This document shows, in pieces, positions 1 to 7,097 of a stretch of 64,000 bases of DNA (position 1 is the first letter of the stretch; each line of letters begins with the position of its first letter). The stretch is taken from NCBI RefSeq assembly GCF_900111165.1, contig NZ_FOGH01000008.1, positions 1 to 64,000 on the forward strand, written 5' to 3'. The position numbers were made by a program, and so were the translations under genes. The notes beneath the pieces are model-generated. The model did not search any database. It saw only the letters and a program-made list of their open reading frames with translations, and was not told the origin of the DNA. This DNA comes from Nitrosomonas sp. Nm51. GTDB taxonomy: Bacteria; Pseudomonadota; Gammaproteobacteria; Burkholderiales; Nitrosomonadaceae.

Positions 1-686
1 CATTTCACCCATTGGGTGACTCCTGTCTTTAGTCCGAAAACCTTGACACTACTACGTTTGAGCTAATTTTTGTAGATCTAACTGAGGAAAATAGGTTTAA
101 AGCATGCTTTTCCGCTACACTGCAGTACACTTTAAAATTCCGGATATCGTGGCATCAGGTGTTCTGGTGATTACTCAAAGGAATAATTCGTGGTGAATAC
201 TATCCGCCACGCCTAGCCTTCTCGTGTCAATTATCTTGACCGGTTCGCATCAGCGAGTGCGCCAGCTTCGTTCCCAAGGCTCGCCGCCCGGCCGTCACCG
301 GGAGACAGAATGGCCGGTAATTGATTGTTCAGCAATCGGCGATATACTCCCGGTTGTATTTGCAGCGCTTTCTTGTTTTCGCGCTGCAACTGCCGCAAGA
401 TACTGCGTTCATGCCGCAATCGGGTATCAGTCAATAATTGAATGAATGGATCGGCTTCATATTCAGCCGACTGATGCATTTGCAACCATACGCGCCGTTT
501 ACAAGAAACCCGCGAAGCGGCATTACTGGCCCTAATCATCTTTACACTGGTATTATTCATGCAATCGCTTATCAGCTTGTCACTGCAATCCTCCAGATTG
601 ACTATTATTAAGGATCAGGTAATGATAGCTGAAATCCATACTGAAACAGGCAAGCATGAAAACAATTGGACAGAAGGAATAATGTT
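1..686. other. Left-edge region without a recognised gene
   Basis: I see no gene I can support here. The longest open frame is on the minus strand (231-560, about 109 codons). It resembles no family I know, lacks a convincing ribosome-binding site, and is rich in Arg, Ala and Leu, as chance frames in this base composition tend to be. A plus-strand frame at 224-445 is equally featureless. A TTGACA hexamer at 43-48 has no good -10 partner. The stretch may hold the decayed end of a gene lying mostly to the left of the window. The first recognisable signal is the AGAAGG ribosome-binding site at about 672-677 for the next gene. Confidence 0.4.
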
Positions 687-998
687 ATGAAAATTGTATC
701 AGTATTTAGCGCAATTGCGATATCTGCCCTGCTGGTTGCACCGGTTCCGGCTGCTCCGCTGAATAAATATATGGATGATTCACCAGCGGCAGTTATTCAG
801 GCGCAACCCACGCCTGAAGATGTCAAGCGGCGCCTGAATGATAAAATGCAGCGTTCCATTCAAATTTTGAACAACATGGAGGAAGATGAAAAAACACAAT
901 GGATACAGGAATACCAAAAAAGACTGAAACAGGCGATCGAAACCAATGATTATTTGAAAGCGGCGTACTATAGAGAAATTCTGGATCAAGTCGAATAG
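687..998 (+). CDS. Small exported protein of unknown function
   Basis: I do not recognise the family. The start is taken at ATG 687 because AGAAGG lies about 10 bases upstream; a TTG at 666 would add residues that spoil the signal peptide. The 103-residue product opens with a basic residue, a hydrophobic stretch (about residues 4-20) and an A-P-V-P-A-A cleavage region. A mature part of about 80 residues follows, strongly charged and predicted mostly helical (Glu, Lys, Gln, Asp; many regularly spaced leucines). It is therefore probably a small periplasmic helical protein. It ends 10 bases before the next gene, another envelope protein, so the two are probably cotranscribed. Confidence 0.6.
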   Translation: MKIVSVFSAIAISALLVAPVPAAPLNKYMDDSPAAVIQAQPTPEDVKRRLNDKMQRSIQILNNMEEDEKTQWIQEYQKRLKQAIETNDYLKAAYYREILDQVE

Positions 999-1008
999 TA
1001 AAACAAAC

Positions 1009-1515
1009 ATGAAAACACTCACTCTATTCTTTTTTCTGCTGATAATCGCTTCGGCCGCTGCCGCGCAGGGTATTGAATCTGAATCTACGGAAAAAAACGG
1101 TGCCGCTGAACTGGAGGACCTTGCATTTGACCGGGTGTTCGACAAAATTATTCTTGAAGAATCCACGCCGGCAGCAGGTACCCCGGATTCAGTCAATTCT
1201 ATCCGCCATGTTCGTGTGGTAAATGAATTCTATTATGTCATCATCCTGTCCGTCATGTGCCTGTTGTCCCTCAGCATTGTCCTTTACTTTTTACTCAAAC
1301 TAAAAAAAGACGCTCAGCCCAACGACATTGTCAGCGGTGCAGGCCTGATTCTGATCGTTTTCGGTACGATTATTCTGGTATTGATTGTCGATACTTCAGA
1401 ACAACTGACAGCCGCGATTGGCATTCTTGGCGCTATCGCAGGTTATCTGTTCCGCACTGCACAAGAAAACGGACAACCATCTCAGCCTAACGTTAAAACA
1501 ACAGTGGAAAAATAA
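1009..1515 (+). CDS. Membrane protein with signal peptide and two or three transmembrane helices, unknown function
   Basis: Family not recognised. The 168-residue product starts with a signal-like segment (residues 1-19, ending A-A-A-A-Q-G). An acidic, Glu/Asp-rich extracytoplasmic stretch follows (about 20-70). Two strong hydrophobic helices come next (about 74-96 and 107-127), then a third weaker one (about 132-146, rich in Gly, Ala and Ile), and a short polar tail. The K-L-K-K-D loop after the first internal helix suggests a cytoplasmic turn. It lies 10 bases behind the small exported protein at 687-998, so a two-gene envelope operon is likely. Nothing else in the sequence suggests a specific role. 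Confidence 0.65.
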   Translation: MKTLTLFFFLLIIASAAAAQGIESESTEKNGAAELEDLAFDRVFDKIILEESTPAAGTPDSVNSIRHVRVVNEFYYVIILSVMCLLSLSIVLYFLLKLKKDAQPNDIVSGAGLILIVFGTIILVLIVDTSEQLTAAIGILGAIAGYLFRTAQENGQPSQPNVKTTVEK

Positions 1516-1636
1516 ACCCATTTTATTTTCTCATTGCACCTCTGAACTGCATGCATGAATTTCGCAAAGCGCTTTGTTTACAACGCGCGTACTGGTATAC
1601 TCTCGCATCTTGAACTTACCGTTTATCTAAGATCAA

Positions 1637-1735
1637 GGGCGGGCCTCCCCGCATTGCAAAGTAGCGAACCTGGTCAGGTCCGGAAGGAAGCAGCCACAGC
1701 TATTTATTGCGAGTGCCGGGGGTCTGGCTCGCCAC
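1637..1735 (+). ncRNA. ffs: 4.5S RNA, signal recognition particle RNA
   Basis: The universally conserved SRP RNA apical region is present: CAGGTCCGGAAGGAAGCAGC (about 1675-1694), carrying the GGAA tetraloop and the asymmetric internal loop that bind Ffh. The flanks pair into the long helix of a small bacterial SRP RNA: GGGCGGGCC at the 5' end against GGCTCGCC near 1726-1733. Size (about 99 nt) and position directly upstream of dnaX match other betaproteobacteria. The RNA works with Ffh and FtsY in cotranslational delivery of membrane proteins. The exact ends are estimated from the helix. Confidence 0.95.
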
Positions 1736-1836
1736 CCTGAATTTTCAAACAGCTTATCCCGCCTGTTCGTTCGCAGTCACATTTTCTTTTAAATCCAGGT
1801 CAAAACGGATAGATGCATGGCGCCTGCGTGACCTGT

Positions 1837-1842
1837 TATAAT
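1837..1842 (+). promoter_or_regulatory. Probable -10 box of the dnaX promoter
   Basis: A perfect TATAAT lies 37 bases before the GTG chosen as the dnaX start. Transcription from it would begin near 1849 and give a leader of about 30 nt. No good -35 hexamer sits 16-18 bases upstream, so this is tentative. It argues against the in-frame ATG at 1813, which would lie upstream of the start of transcription. Confidence 0.4.
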
Positions 1843-1878
1843 GATTCTAAAGCATTCCTAAATTTTCTAAAATTCAAC

Positions 1879-3513
1879 GTGTCACAATCCCAAGTCCTTG
1901 CACGCAAGTGGCGACCGAAAAACTTTTCTGAGTTGACCGGCCAGGACCATGTCGTCAAAGCGCTAACAAATGCACTGGAGCAGAACCGGTTACATCATGC
2001 ATATCTTTTCACAGGAACACGCGGTGTCGGCAAGACCACGGTAGCCCGTATTTTAGCCAAAGCGTTAAATTGCGAGACCGGTATAACGGCAACCCCATGC
2101 GGCACCTGTAACGCCTGCACACAAATTGATCAGGGACATTTTATTGACCTGATCGAACTGGATGCCGCATCAAATACACAGGTCGATCATATGCGCGACT
2201 TGTTGGAAAATGCACTCTATGCGCCAGCGGGAGCGCGTTTCAAAATTTATATAATTGACGAAGTGCACATGCTGTCCAAATCGGCGTTTAACGCCATGCT
2301 TAAAACGCTCGAAGAACCACCTGCCCACGTCAAATTTGTACTCGCCACAACAGATCCGCAAAAAATACCGGTGACTGTTCTCTCTCGATGCCTGCAGTTT
2401 AATTTGAAGCAAATACCGATTGCATTAATTTCAGAACATCTCAAACATATCCTGACACAGGAAAATATTTCATCGGACGGCGCCGCATTAGCGCTCATTG
2501 CAAAAGCCGCTCAAGGCAGCATGCGCGACGCATTAAGCATCCTGGATCAGGCAATTGCCTTTGGCGAAAACGAAGTAGCGGAAAACACTGTCCGTAATAT
2601 GCTCGGTGCGGTTGACCAATTTTATCTTCACGACCTGCTTGAAGCACTGGTATCAAAAAACGGTGCCAAAATGCTGGCAATTGCTGACGAAATCGACGCT
2701 CGGGGCTTGTCATTTGATACCGTGCTACACGATTTCTCAGTGCTGCTGCATCACATCGCATTAGCACAGGTGGTGCCGCAGGCAATCCATGAAGATGAAC
2801 CGGCACATCCGCATATACTATCATTCGCTGAAATGCTTGCAGCCGAGGATATACAACTGTTTTATCAGATTGCGCTGCACGGGCGCCGTGATTTAGGTCT
2901 TGCGCCGGACGAATTCTCCGGTTTTACCATGACATTAATACGCATGCTCGCGTTTATGCCCGATAACCACACAACAGGCCCGGCAAAACAGATGTCACGG
3001 ACGCCCGGCATTCCGGACGCAAAAAATACATTCAGCGCATCTGTTCAAATTGACCAGCCAACGGTTTCTTCCGATCATTCAGGTCACTATAAGGAACCGC
3101 CGGCAACGCATAAAACACCTGCATCCGTTCCGGATCTGAACTGGCACGATCTGATTAAACAACTGAATTTAGCTGGTATGGCTAAAATGCTGGCGCAACA
3201 TAGTGAGGCAAAGCTGCTGACTCCAGAGACCATCGAGTTGTTTGTCCCGGAAGTCCACAGACACCTGCTGGACAAGAAATACCAGAATGCCATTCAGAAC
3301 GCACTGGACGCCTACTTCGGCCAGTCAGTCGCGCTGAATTTCTCAGTTGGCAGCATTACCGGCATGACACCGGTTGCATTACAACAGCTTGAAAACGAGC
3401 AAAAGCAGACCGAGGCGATTGCGGCCATTGAAAAAGACCCGATCGTACAGGATCTGATAGACAGTTTTGATGCAAAAATCATAGAATCTTCCATCAAACC
3501 TATTCGAAATTAA
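1879..3513 (+). CDS. dnaX: DNA polymerase III subunits gamma/tau
   Basis: This is the clamp-loader ATPase of the replicative polymerase; tau also dimerises the core enzyme and contacts DnaB. GTG 1879 gives a 544-residue protein starting V-S-Q-S-Q-V-L-A-R-K-W-R-P, the usual DnaX N terminus; ATG 1813 would add 22 atypical residues. Seen in order: Walker A G-T-R-G-V-G-K-T-T (about 46-54), a zinc-binding cysteine cluster (C-G-T-C-N-A-C), Walker B D-E-V-H-M-L, a sensor I region (L-A-T-T-D), the collar domain, a Pro/Thr/His-rich linker (about 370-420) and a C-terminal tau domain. The length is near other betaproteobacterial forms and shorter than the 643 residues of E. coli. In the linker, an in-frame A_AAA_AAT (3021-3027) could allow a -1 slip to an early stop (see findings). 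ybaB follows 12 bases downstream. Confidence 0.95.
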   Translation: MSQSQVLARKWRPKNFSELTGQDHVVKALTNALEQNRLHHAYLFTGTRGVGKTTVARILAKALNCETGITATPCGTCNACTQIDQGHFIDLIELDAASNTQVDHMRDLLENALYAPAGARFKIYIIDEVHMLSKSAFNAMLKTLEEPPAHVKFVLATTDPQKIPVTVLSRCLQFNLKQIPIALISEHLKHILTQENISSDGAALALIAKAAQGSMRDALSILDQAIAFGENEVAENTVRNMLGAVDQFYLHDLLEALVSKNGAKMLAIADEIDARGLSFDTVLHDFSVLLHHIALAQVVPQAIHEDEPAHPHILSFAEMLAAEDIQLFYQIALHGRRDLGLAPDEFSGFTMTLIRMLAFMPDNHTTGPAKQMSRTPGIPDAKNTFSASVQIDQPTVSSDHSGHYKEPPATHKTPASVPDLNWHDLIKQLNLAGMAKMLAQHSEAKLLTPETIELFVPEVHRHLLDKKYQNAIQNALDAYFGQSVALNFSVGSITGMTPVALQQLENEQKQTEAIAAIEKDPIVQDLIDSFDAKIIESSIKPIRN

Positions 3514-3525
3514 AGGAGATTTACC

Positions 3526-3855
3526 ATGAAAGGAAATTTGGCAAACATGATGAAACAGGCACAGCAGGTTCAGGAGAGCATGAAGCAAATGCAGGAAAAA
3601 CTGGCCACACTGGAAGTTGAAGGTCAGTCCGGCGCAGGGATGGTTAAAGTTGTCATGACCTGCCGCCATGACGTCAAAAGCATACAGATAGACAGCAGTC
3701 TCGTTGGTGATGGCGACGACAAAGAAATGCTCGAAGACCTGATTGCTGCCGCATTTAATGATGCTGTCCGGCGAGTCGAATCGACAACGCAGGAAAAAAT
3801 GGCCGAACTGACCGGAGGGCTCGGCCTGCCACCCGGCATGAAGCTGCCGTTCTGA
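3526..3855 (+). CDS. ybaB: Nucleoid-associated protein, YbaB/EbfC family
   Basis: This is a small dimeric DNA-binding protein that coats the nucleoid. The 109-residue length is typical. Family features seen: an N-terminal Met/Gln-rich helix ([17 protein letters not shown]), the central strand region G-M-V-K-V-V-M-T-C, and a C-terminal Met/Gly/Pro tail ([12 protein letters not shown]). A strong AAAGGAGA ribosome-binding site lies just before the ATG. It directly follows dnaX, as in most proteobacteria. The recR gene that usually comes next is absent; rluB begins 5 bases downstream. Confidence 0.93.
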   Translation: MKGNLANMMKQAQQVQESMKQMQEKLATLEVEGQSGAGMVKVVMTCRHDVKSIQIDSSLVGDGDDKEMLEDLIAAAFNDAVRRVESTTQEKMAELTGGLGLPPGMKLPF

Positions 3856-3860
3856 TTGAG

Positions 3861-4697
3861 GTGACTAAGCTGTTTTCCATGCGCACACACAAATTATCCA
3901 GATCCGGCAAAACCAAAGCACCGCCACGATTACCTGGCGCTAACAGACAAGCCGTTCCCGCTGCGGCGGCAACCTACAAACTGCAAAAACTGCTGGCGCA
4001 AAAAGGACTGGGGTCAAGGCGTGAAATGGAAGCGTTAATTGCTGCCGGCCGCGTCAGTATAAATGGCAGAAAGGCTGTTTTGGGAGACCGCGTTGGCGCA
4101 AAAGACCGCGTTCAGATCGGAAAACGCATCATCCGTTTCGATTTGGCCGAACGCCTGCCACGTATATTGCTGTATCACAAACCAGAAGGCGAAATTGTCA
4201 CCCGGCTCGACCCCGAAGGCCGGCCAACAGTATTTGACAAATTGCCCCATCTCAGATCTTCTAAATGGATCGCAATCGGCCGCCTGGACTTTAATACCAG
4301 CGGTCTCCTGATTTTTACTACCGATGGCTCGCTGGCAAACCGGCTCATGCATCCACGCTTTGAAGTGGAACGCGAATATGCGGTCCGAATTATCGGACAA
4401 TTAACCAGCGAACAAATTATCCAGCTGACTACCGGTATTCAACTCGACGACGGCAGCGCATCGTTTGATCAATTAACGGAACTGGGTGGTGAAAACATCA
4501 ACCGCTGGTATCGCGTCATTTTGAAAGAAGGAAAAAACCGGGAAGTCAGACGCATGTTTGAAACACTCGGTATAACAGTCAGCCGCCTGATGCGCGTGCG
4601 TTTTGGCCCGATTAACTTACCCGCCCGTATCAAGCGCGGAAAATGGCTGGAACTCGATGAAAAGGAAACTCGGCGGCTGTTAACGTTACTGGCCTGA
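3861..4697 (+). CDS. rluB: 23S rRNA pseudouridine synthase, RluB/RsuA family
   Basis: It isomerises a uridine in 23S rRNA (position 2605 in E. coli numbering for RluB) during large-subunit assembly. The 278-residue product has a basic N-terminal tail, an S4 RNA-binding domain (about 38-85, with L-A-Q-K-G-L-G-S-R-R-E) and the catalytic domain. The family motif G-R-L-D-F-N-T-S-G-L-L is at 140-150, giving catalytic Asp143. The K-E-G-K-N-R-E-V-R-R-M-F motif lies near the C terminus. The start is uncertain: GTG 3861 is 5 bases after ybaB, and ATG 3879 would shorten it by six residues. RluB, rather than RluE or RsuA, is chosen because of the S4 domain and overall fit. It is cotranscribed with dnaX-ybaB and takes the place where recR is usually found. 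Confidence 0.88.
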   Translation: MTKLFSMRTHKLSRSGKTKAPPRLPGANRQAVPAAAATYKLQKLLAQKGLGSRREMEALIAAGRVSINGRKAVLGDRVGAKDRVQIGKRIIRFDLAERLPRILLYHKPEGEIVTRLDPEGRPTVFDKLPHLRSSKWIAIGRLDFNTSGLLIFTTDGSLANRLMHPRFEVEREYAVRIIGQLTSEQIIQLTTGIQLDDGSASFDQLTELGGENINRWYRVILKEGKNREVRRMFETLGITVSRLMRVRFGPINLPARIKRGKWLELDEKETRRLLTLLA

Positions 4698-4714
4698 ACG
4701 GGTCCGCCAGACAG

Positions 4715-5611
4715 TCAGGCTGCAAGCTGATCGCGGCTTAACAAAAAAACAAAGCCGTTACCCGCGCTGGTTTCCAGCCATGTGAATGGCAACTGCGGAA
4801 ACATCTCCAGCAACGCATCCCTGTTATGTCCAATTTCCACAACAAGCAGCCCCTGATCAGTCAAATGACCGGCCGCATTCAGCAGAATATGCCGCGTTGC
4901 ATCCAATCCATCCATACCGCTGGCCAGCGCACCGGGCGGCTCATGACGGTATTCATCAGGCAGTGCCGCCATAGACACGGCATTTACATAAGGCGGATTA
5001 CTGATAATCAGATCGTAGCGTTTGCCGGACAGCCCCTCAAACATATCGGATTGAATCAAATGGATTCGATGTATTAATTGATAATCGGCAACATTTTTAT
5101 CCGCAACCGCCAGCGCATCCTGAGAAATATCAACCGCGTCAATTTCAGCCTGCTCGAACGCATGCGCCATCAGTATGGCAAGACAACCGGAACCCGTACA
5201 CAGATCCAGGGCACAATGAATATGCCCGGAATCTGTAATCCACGGTTCCAGATGATTATGCAGAAGCTCCGCAATAAATGAACGTGGAATAATGGCACGT
5301 TCATCTACATAAAAAGCATAGTCACCCAGCCAGGCTTCGTGCGTCAAATAAGCCGCCGGCTTTCTTTCTAAAATCCGCTGCTGCAAGACCGCCTCGACTT
5401 CACTTAGCTCATCACTGGTTAACCGGGCATCAAGAAAAGGTTCAAGTTGGTCCAGAGGCAGGTGCAATGTATGCAGAATTAAATATACTGCCTCATCGTA
5501 AGCATGCGTTGAGCCGTGGCCAAAGAAAAGACCGGCCTGGTTAAACTTGCTGACCGCAAAACGCAACAGATCGCGAATGGTATATAAATGATTTTTTTCC
5601 AAAGAAAACAT
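4715..5611 (-). CDS. prmB: Ribosomal protein L3 N5-glutamine methyltransferase
   Basis: It methylates the amide of a glutamine in ribosomal protein L3 using S-adenosylmethionine. The 298-residue product has a helical N-terminal domain (1-105) and a Rossmann-type methyltransferase domain. Motif I (D-L-C-T-G-S-G-C) is at 136-143, and the N-P-P-Y substrate-binding motif of amide methyltransferases is at 205-208. The stretch I-I-P-R-S-F-I-A-E-L ahead of motif I is characteristic of PrmB as opposed to the release-factor enzyme PrmC. It is convergent with rluB (17-base gap). The region behind its start is occupied by the interspersed repeat at 5655-5908. Confidence 0.9.
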   Translation of the reverse strand: MFSLEKNHLYTIRDLLRFAVSKFNQAGLFFGHGSTHAYDEAVYLILHTLHLPLDQLEPFLDARLTSDELSEVEAVLQQRILERKPAAYLTHEAWLGDYAFYVDERAIIPRSFIAELLHNHLEPWITDSGHIHCALDLCTGSGCLAILMAHAFEQAEIDAVDISQDALAVADKNVADYQLIHRIHLIQSDMFEGLSGKRYDLIISNPPYVNAVSMAALPDEYRHEPPGALASGMDGLDATRHILLNAAGHLTDQGLLVVEIGHNRDALLEMFPQLPFTWLETSAGNGFVFLLSRDQLAA

Positions 5612-5654
5612 GTGCCGGTAACCGTCATGGACTTATAAAACAAGATTAAACAAC

Positions 5655-5908
5655 CATACGCTATCATATGATATTGCCGGGTTCTGTGCGCTTGTCAATG
5701 ACCATGGCAAGACGTGCCTTGCAGGTGGCGGTTCTGTTGTCAAAAGGCGCACAGACCATGGATGCTGACAAGCGCACCCACAGGCGTTACCATGGTGTCC
5801 TGCGACTGCGTTACTGTACTTGAAAAGGGAGCTACCTTTTCCAGCATGCTGCGCCTGTTGTATAACACCACGGCAACGCTGTACCCGGCAATATATGGAT
5901 AGCGTACC
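5655..5908 (+). repeat. Palindromic interspersed repeat, full copy 1
   Basis: This is a 254-bp element with outer inverted ends: CTATCATATGATATTGCCGG at 5661-5680 against the complement of CCGGCAATATATGGATAGCG (5885-5904). Inside are three further inverted repeats. Arm A pairs GTGCGCTTGTCA (5686-5697) and CCATGG (5702-5707) with CCATGG (5756-5761) and TGACAAGCGCAC (5766-5777). Arm B pairs 5780-5798 with 5864-5882. Arm C, nested in B, is GAAAAGG (5822-5828) with CCTTTTC (5835-5841). The fold is a cloverleaf-like branched hairpin. A second full copy lies inverted at 13801-14090, and end fragments lie at 23366-23389 and 63059-63090. Short frames inside it on both strands are not genes. It fills the gap between the divergently read prmB and tadA. 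Confidence 0.85.
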
Positions 5909-5970
5909 AGAATGTCATAACACCTGCGCAAAGATTTGAATCTTTACAAGATTGCATTAAACTGTTACAA

Positions 5971-6447
5971 GTGGTACAAATAAAAAAAGATATTCAATTC
6001 ATGCGTTCAGCGCTCGATCAGGCAGAAAAGGCGCGGATATTGGGCGAAGTGCCGGTGGGGGCTGTAATCGTGCAAAATGAAATGATCATCGGGCGCGGAT
6101 ACAACTGTCCAATTACAACACGGGATCCAACGGCCCACGCTGAAGTTATGGCATTACGCGATTGCGGTCATAAAGTGAATAATTACCGTCTTCTCAATTG
6201 TACGCTTTATGTCACACTGGAGCCCTGCACTATGTGTATCGGCGCGCTTTTTCATGCACGAATCGAACGTTTGGTCTATGCCGCAGCCGACCCTAAAACA
6301 GGTGTATGCGGCAGCATTATCGACTTGCCCACCGAAACACGGTTGAATCATCATATGCAGGTCGACAGCGGTGTTTTGGCTGAAGAAGCCAGCATACTGC
6401 TTAAGCACTTTTTTGCGCAACGGCGCAAAAAACCGGAAACGATATAA
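5971..6447 (+). CDS. tadA: tRNA-specific adenosine deaminase
   Basis: It converts A34 to inosine in tRNA-Arg(ACG), an essential wobble modification. The product is 158 residues from GTG 5971, or 148 from ATG 6001 (M-R-S-A-L-D-Q-A). The first matches longer family members and the second matches the usual core start, so the start is open. The zinc-deaminase signature is complete: H-A-E at 56-58 (zinc His and proton-shuttling Glu) and P-C-T-M-C at 85-89 (two zinc cysteines). The V-P-V-G-A-V-I-V strand precedes them. The L,D-transpeptidase gene begins 22 bases after its stop, so the two may share a transcript. Confidence 0.93.
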   Translation: MVQIKKDIQFMRSALDQAEKARILGEVPVGAVIVQNEMIIGRGYNCPITTRDPTAHAEVMALRDCGHKVNNYRLLNCTLYVTLEPCTMCIGALFHARIERLVYAAADPKTGVCGSIIDLPTETRLNHHMQVDSGVLAEEASILLKHFFAQRRKKPETI

Positions 6448-6469
6448 TCCGCTGCGACACAATCAGGTA

Positions 6470-6952
6470 ATGATGAAAATTAATATCTCCATCCACAGGC
6501 AGCAGCTCGATCTAGTCAATGAAGACGGCCGGTTCATTAAACATTATCAAATTTCTTCCGCAAAAAATGGCGTCGGCCAGCAGAACGGAAGTTTTTGTAC
6601 GCCGCTGGGCAAACATACAATCCGTGCCAAGATAGGCTCAGGGCAACCCGTCAATACGGTATTTGTCCGCCGCCGGCCAACTGGAGAAATTTATACGCCG
6701 GAATTAGGGAAACAGTATCCGGCGCGGGACTGGATTTTGACACGCATCTTGTGGCTGTCAGGTTGCGAACCGGGATTTAACCGGCTTGGACCGGTAGATA
6801 CGATGCAGCGGTATATCTATATTCACGGCAGTCCCGACAGCGTGGAAATGGGAAAGCCTGGATCTATCGGTTGTATCCGTATTTCAAATAATGATCTGCT
6901 GGAATTGTTTGACCAGGTACCTGCAGGCACCCAGGTCAATATTACGCAATGA
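6470..6952 (+). CDS. L,D-transpeptidase (YkuD domain)
   Basis: Enzymes of this family form 3-3 peptidoglycan cross-links or attach proteins to peptidoglycan. ATG 6470 is chosen (an ATG at 6473 is equivalent) with a CAGG ribosome-binding site just before it; the frame extends further upstream only by overlapping tadA. The 160-residue protein is almost entirely YkuD domain. The catalytic H-G-S is at 119-121 and S-I-G-C-I-R at 132-137 gives nucleophile Cys135. No signal peptide or membrane helix is visible, unusual for an enzyme of the periplasmic wall; short signal-less relatives do exist in proteobacteria. It lies upstream of a LysM-containing protein, which also fits a role at the cell wall. 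Confidence 0.85.
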   Translation: MMKINISIHRQQLDLVNEDGRFIKHYQISSAKNGVGQQNGSFCTPLGKHTIRAKIGSGQPVNTVFVRRRPTGEIYTPELGKQYPARDWILTRILWLSGCEPGFNRLGPVDTMQRYIYIHGSPDSVEMGKPGSIGCIRISNNDLLELFDQVPAGTQVNITQ

Positions 6953-7097
6953 TTTTCGGCATACGATATTCGACCAGCAATTTAACCAGATTGCACTTTT
7001 CAAAATATATCCAGGATTTATCCCGGCAGTGCTCGAAAAAAACGCATCAAGCGAACGCAATTCAAATTGAGACCCGCGACATGGAGATGGCACGCAC

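Noticed and set aside
1555-1740. A 61-codon frame over the SRP RNA
   Set aside because: The DNA encodes the conserved 4.5S RNA; the frame is incidental.
5714-5931. Short frames on both strands at 5714-5902 and 5740-5931
   Set aside because: They lie wholly within the inverted-repeat element, follow its symmetry, and have no ribosome-binding site or family match.
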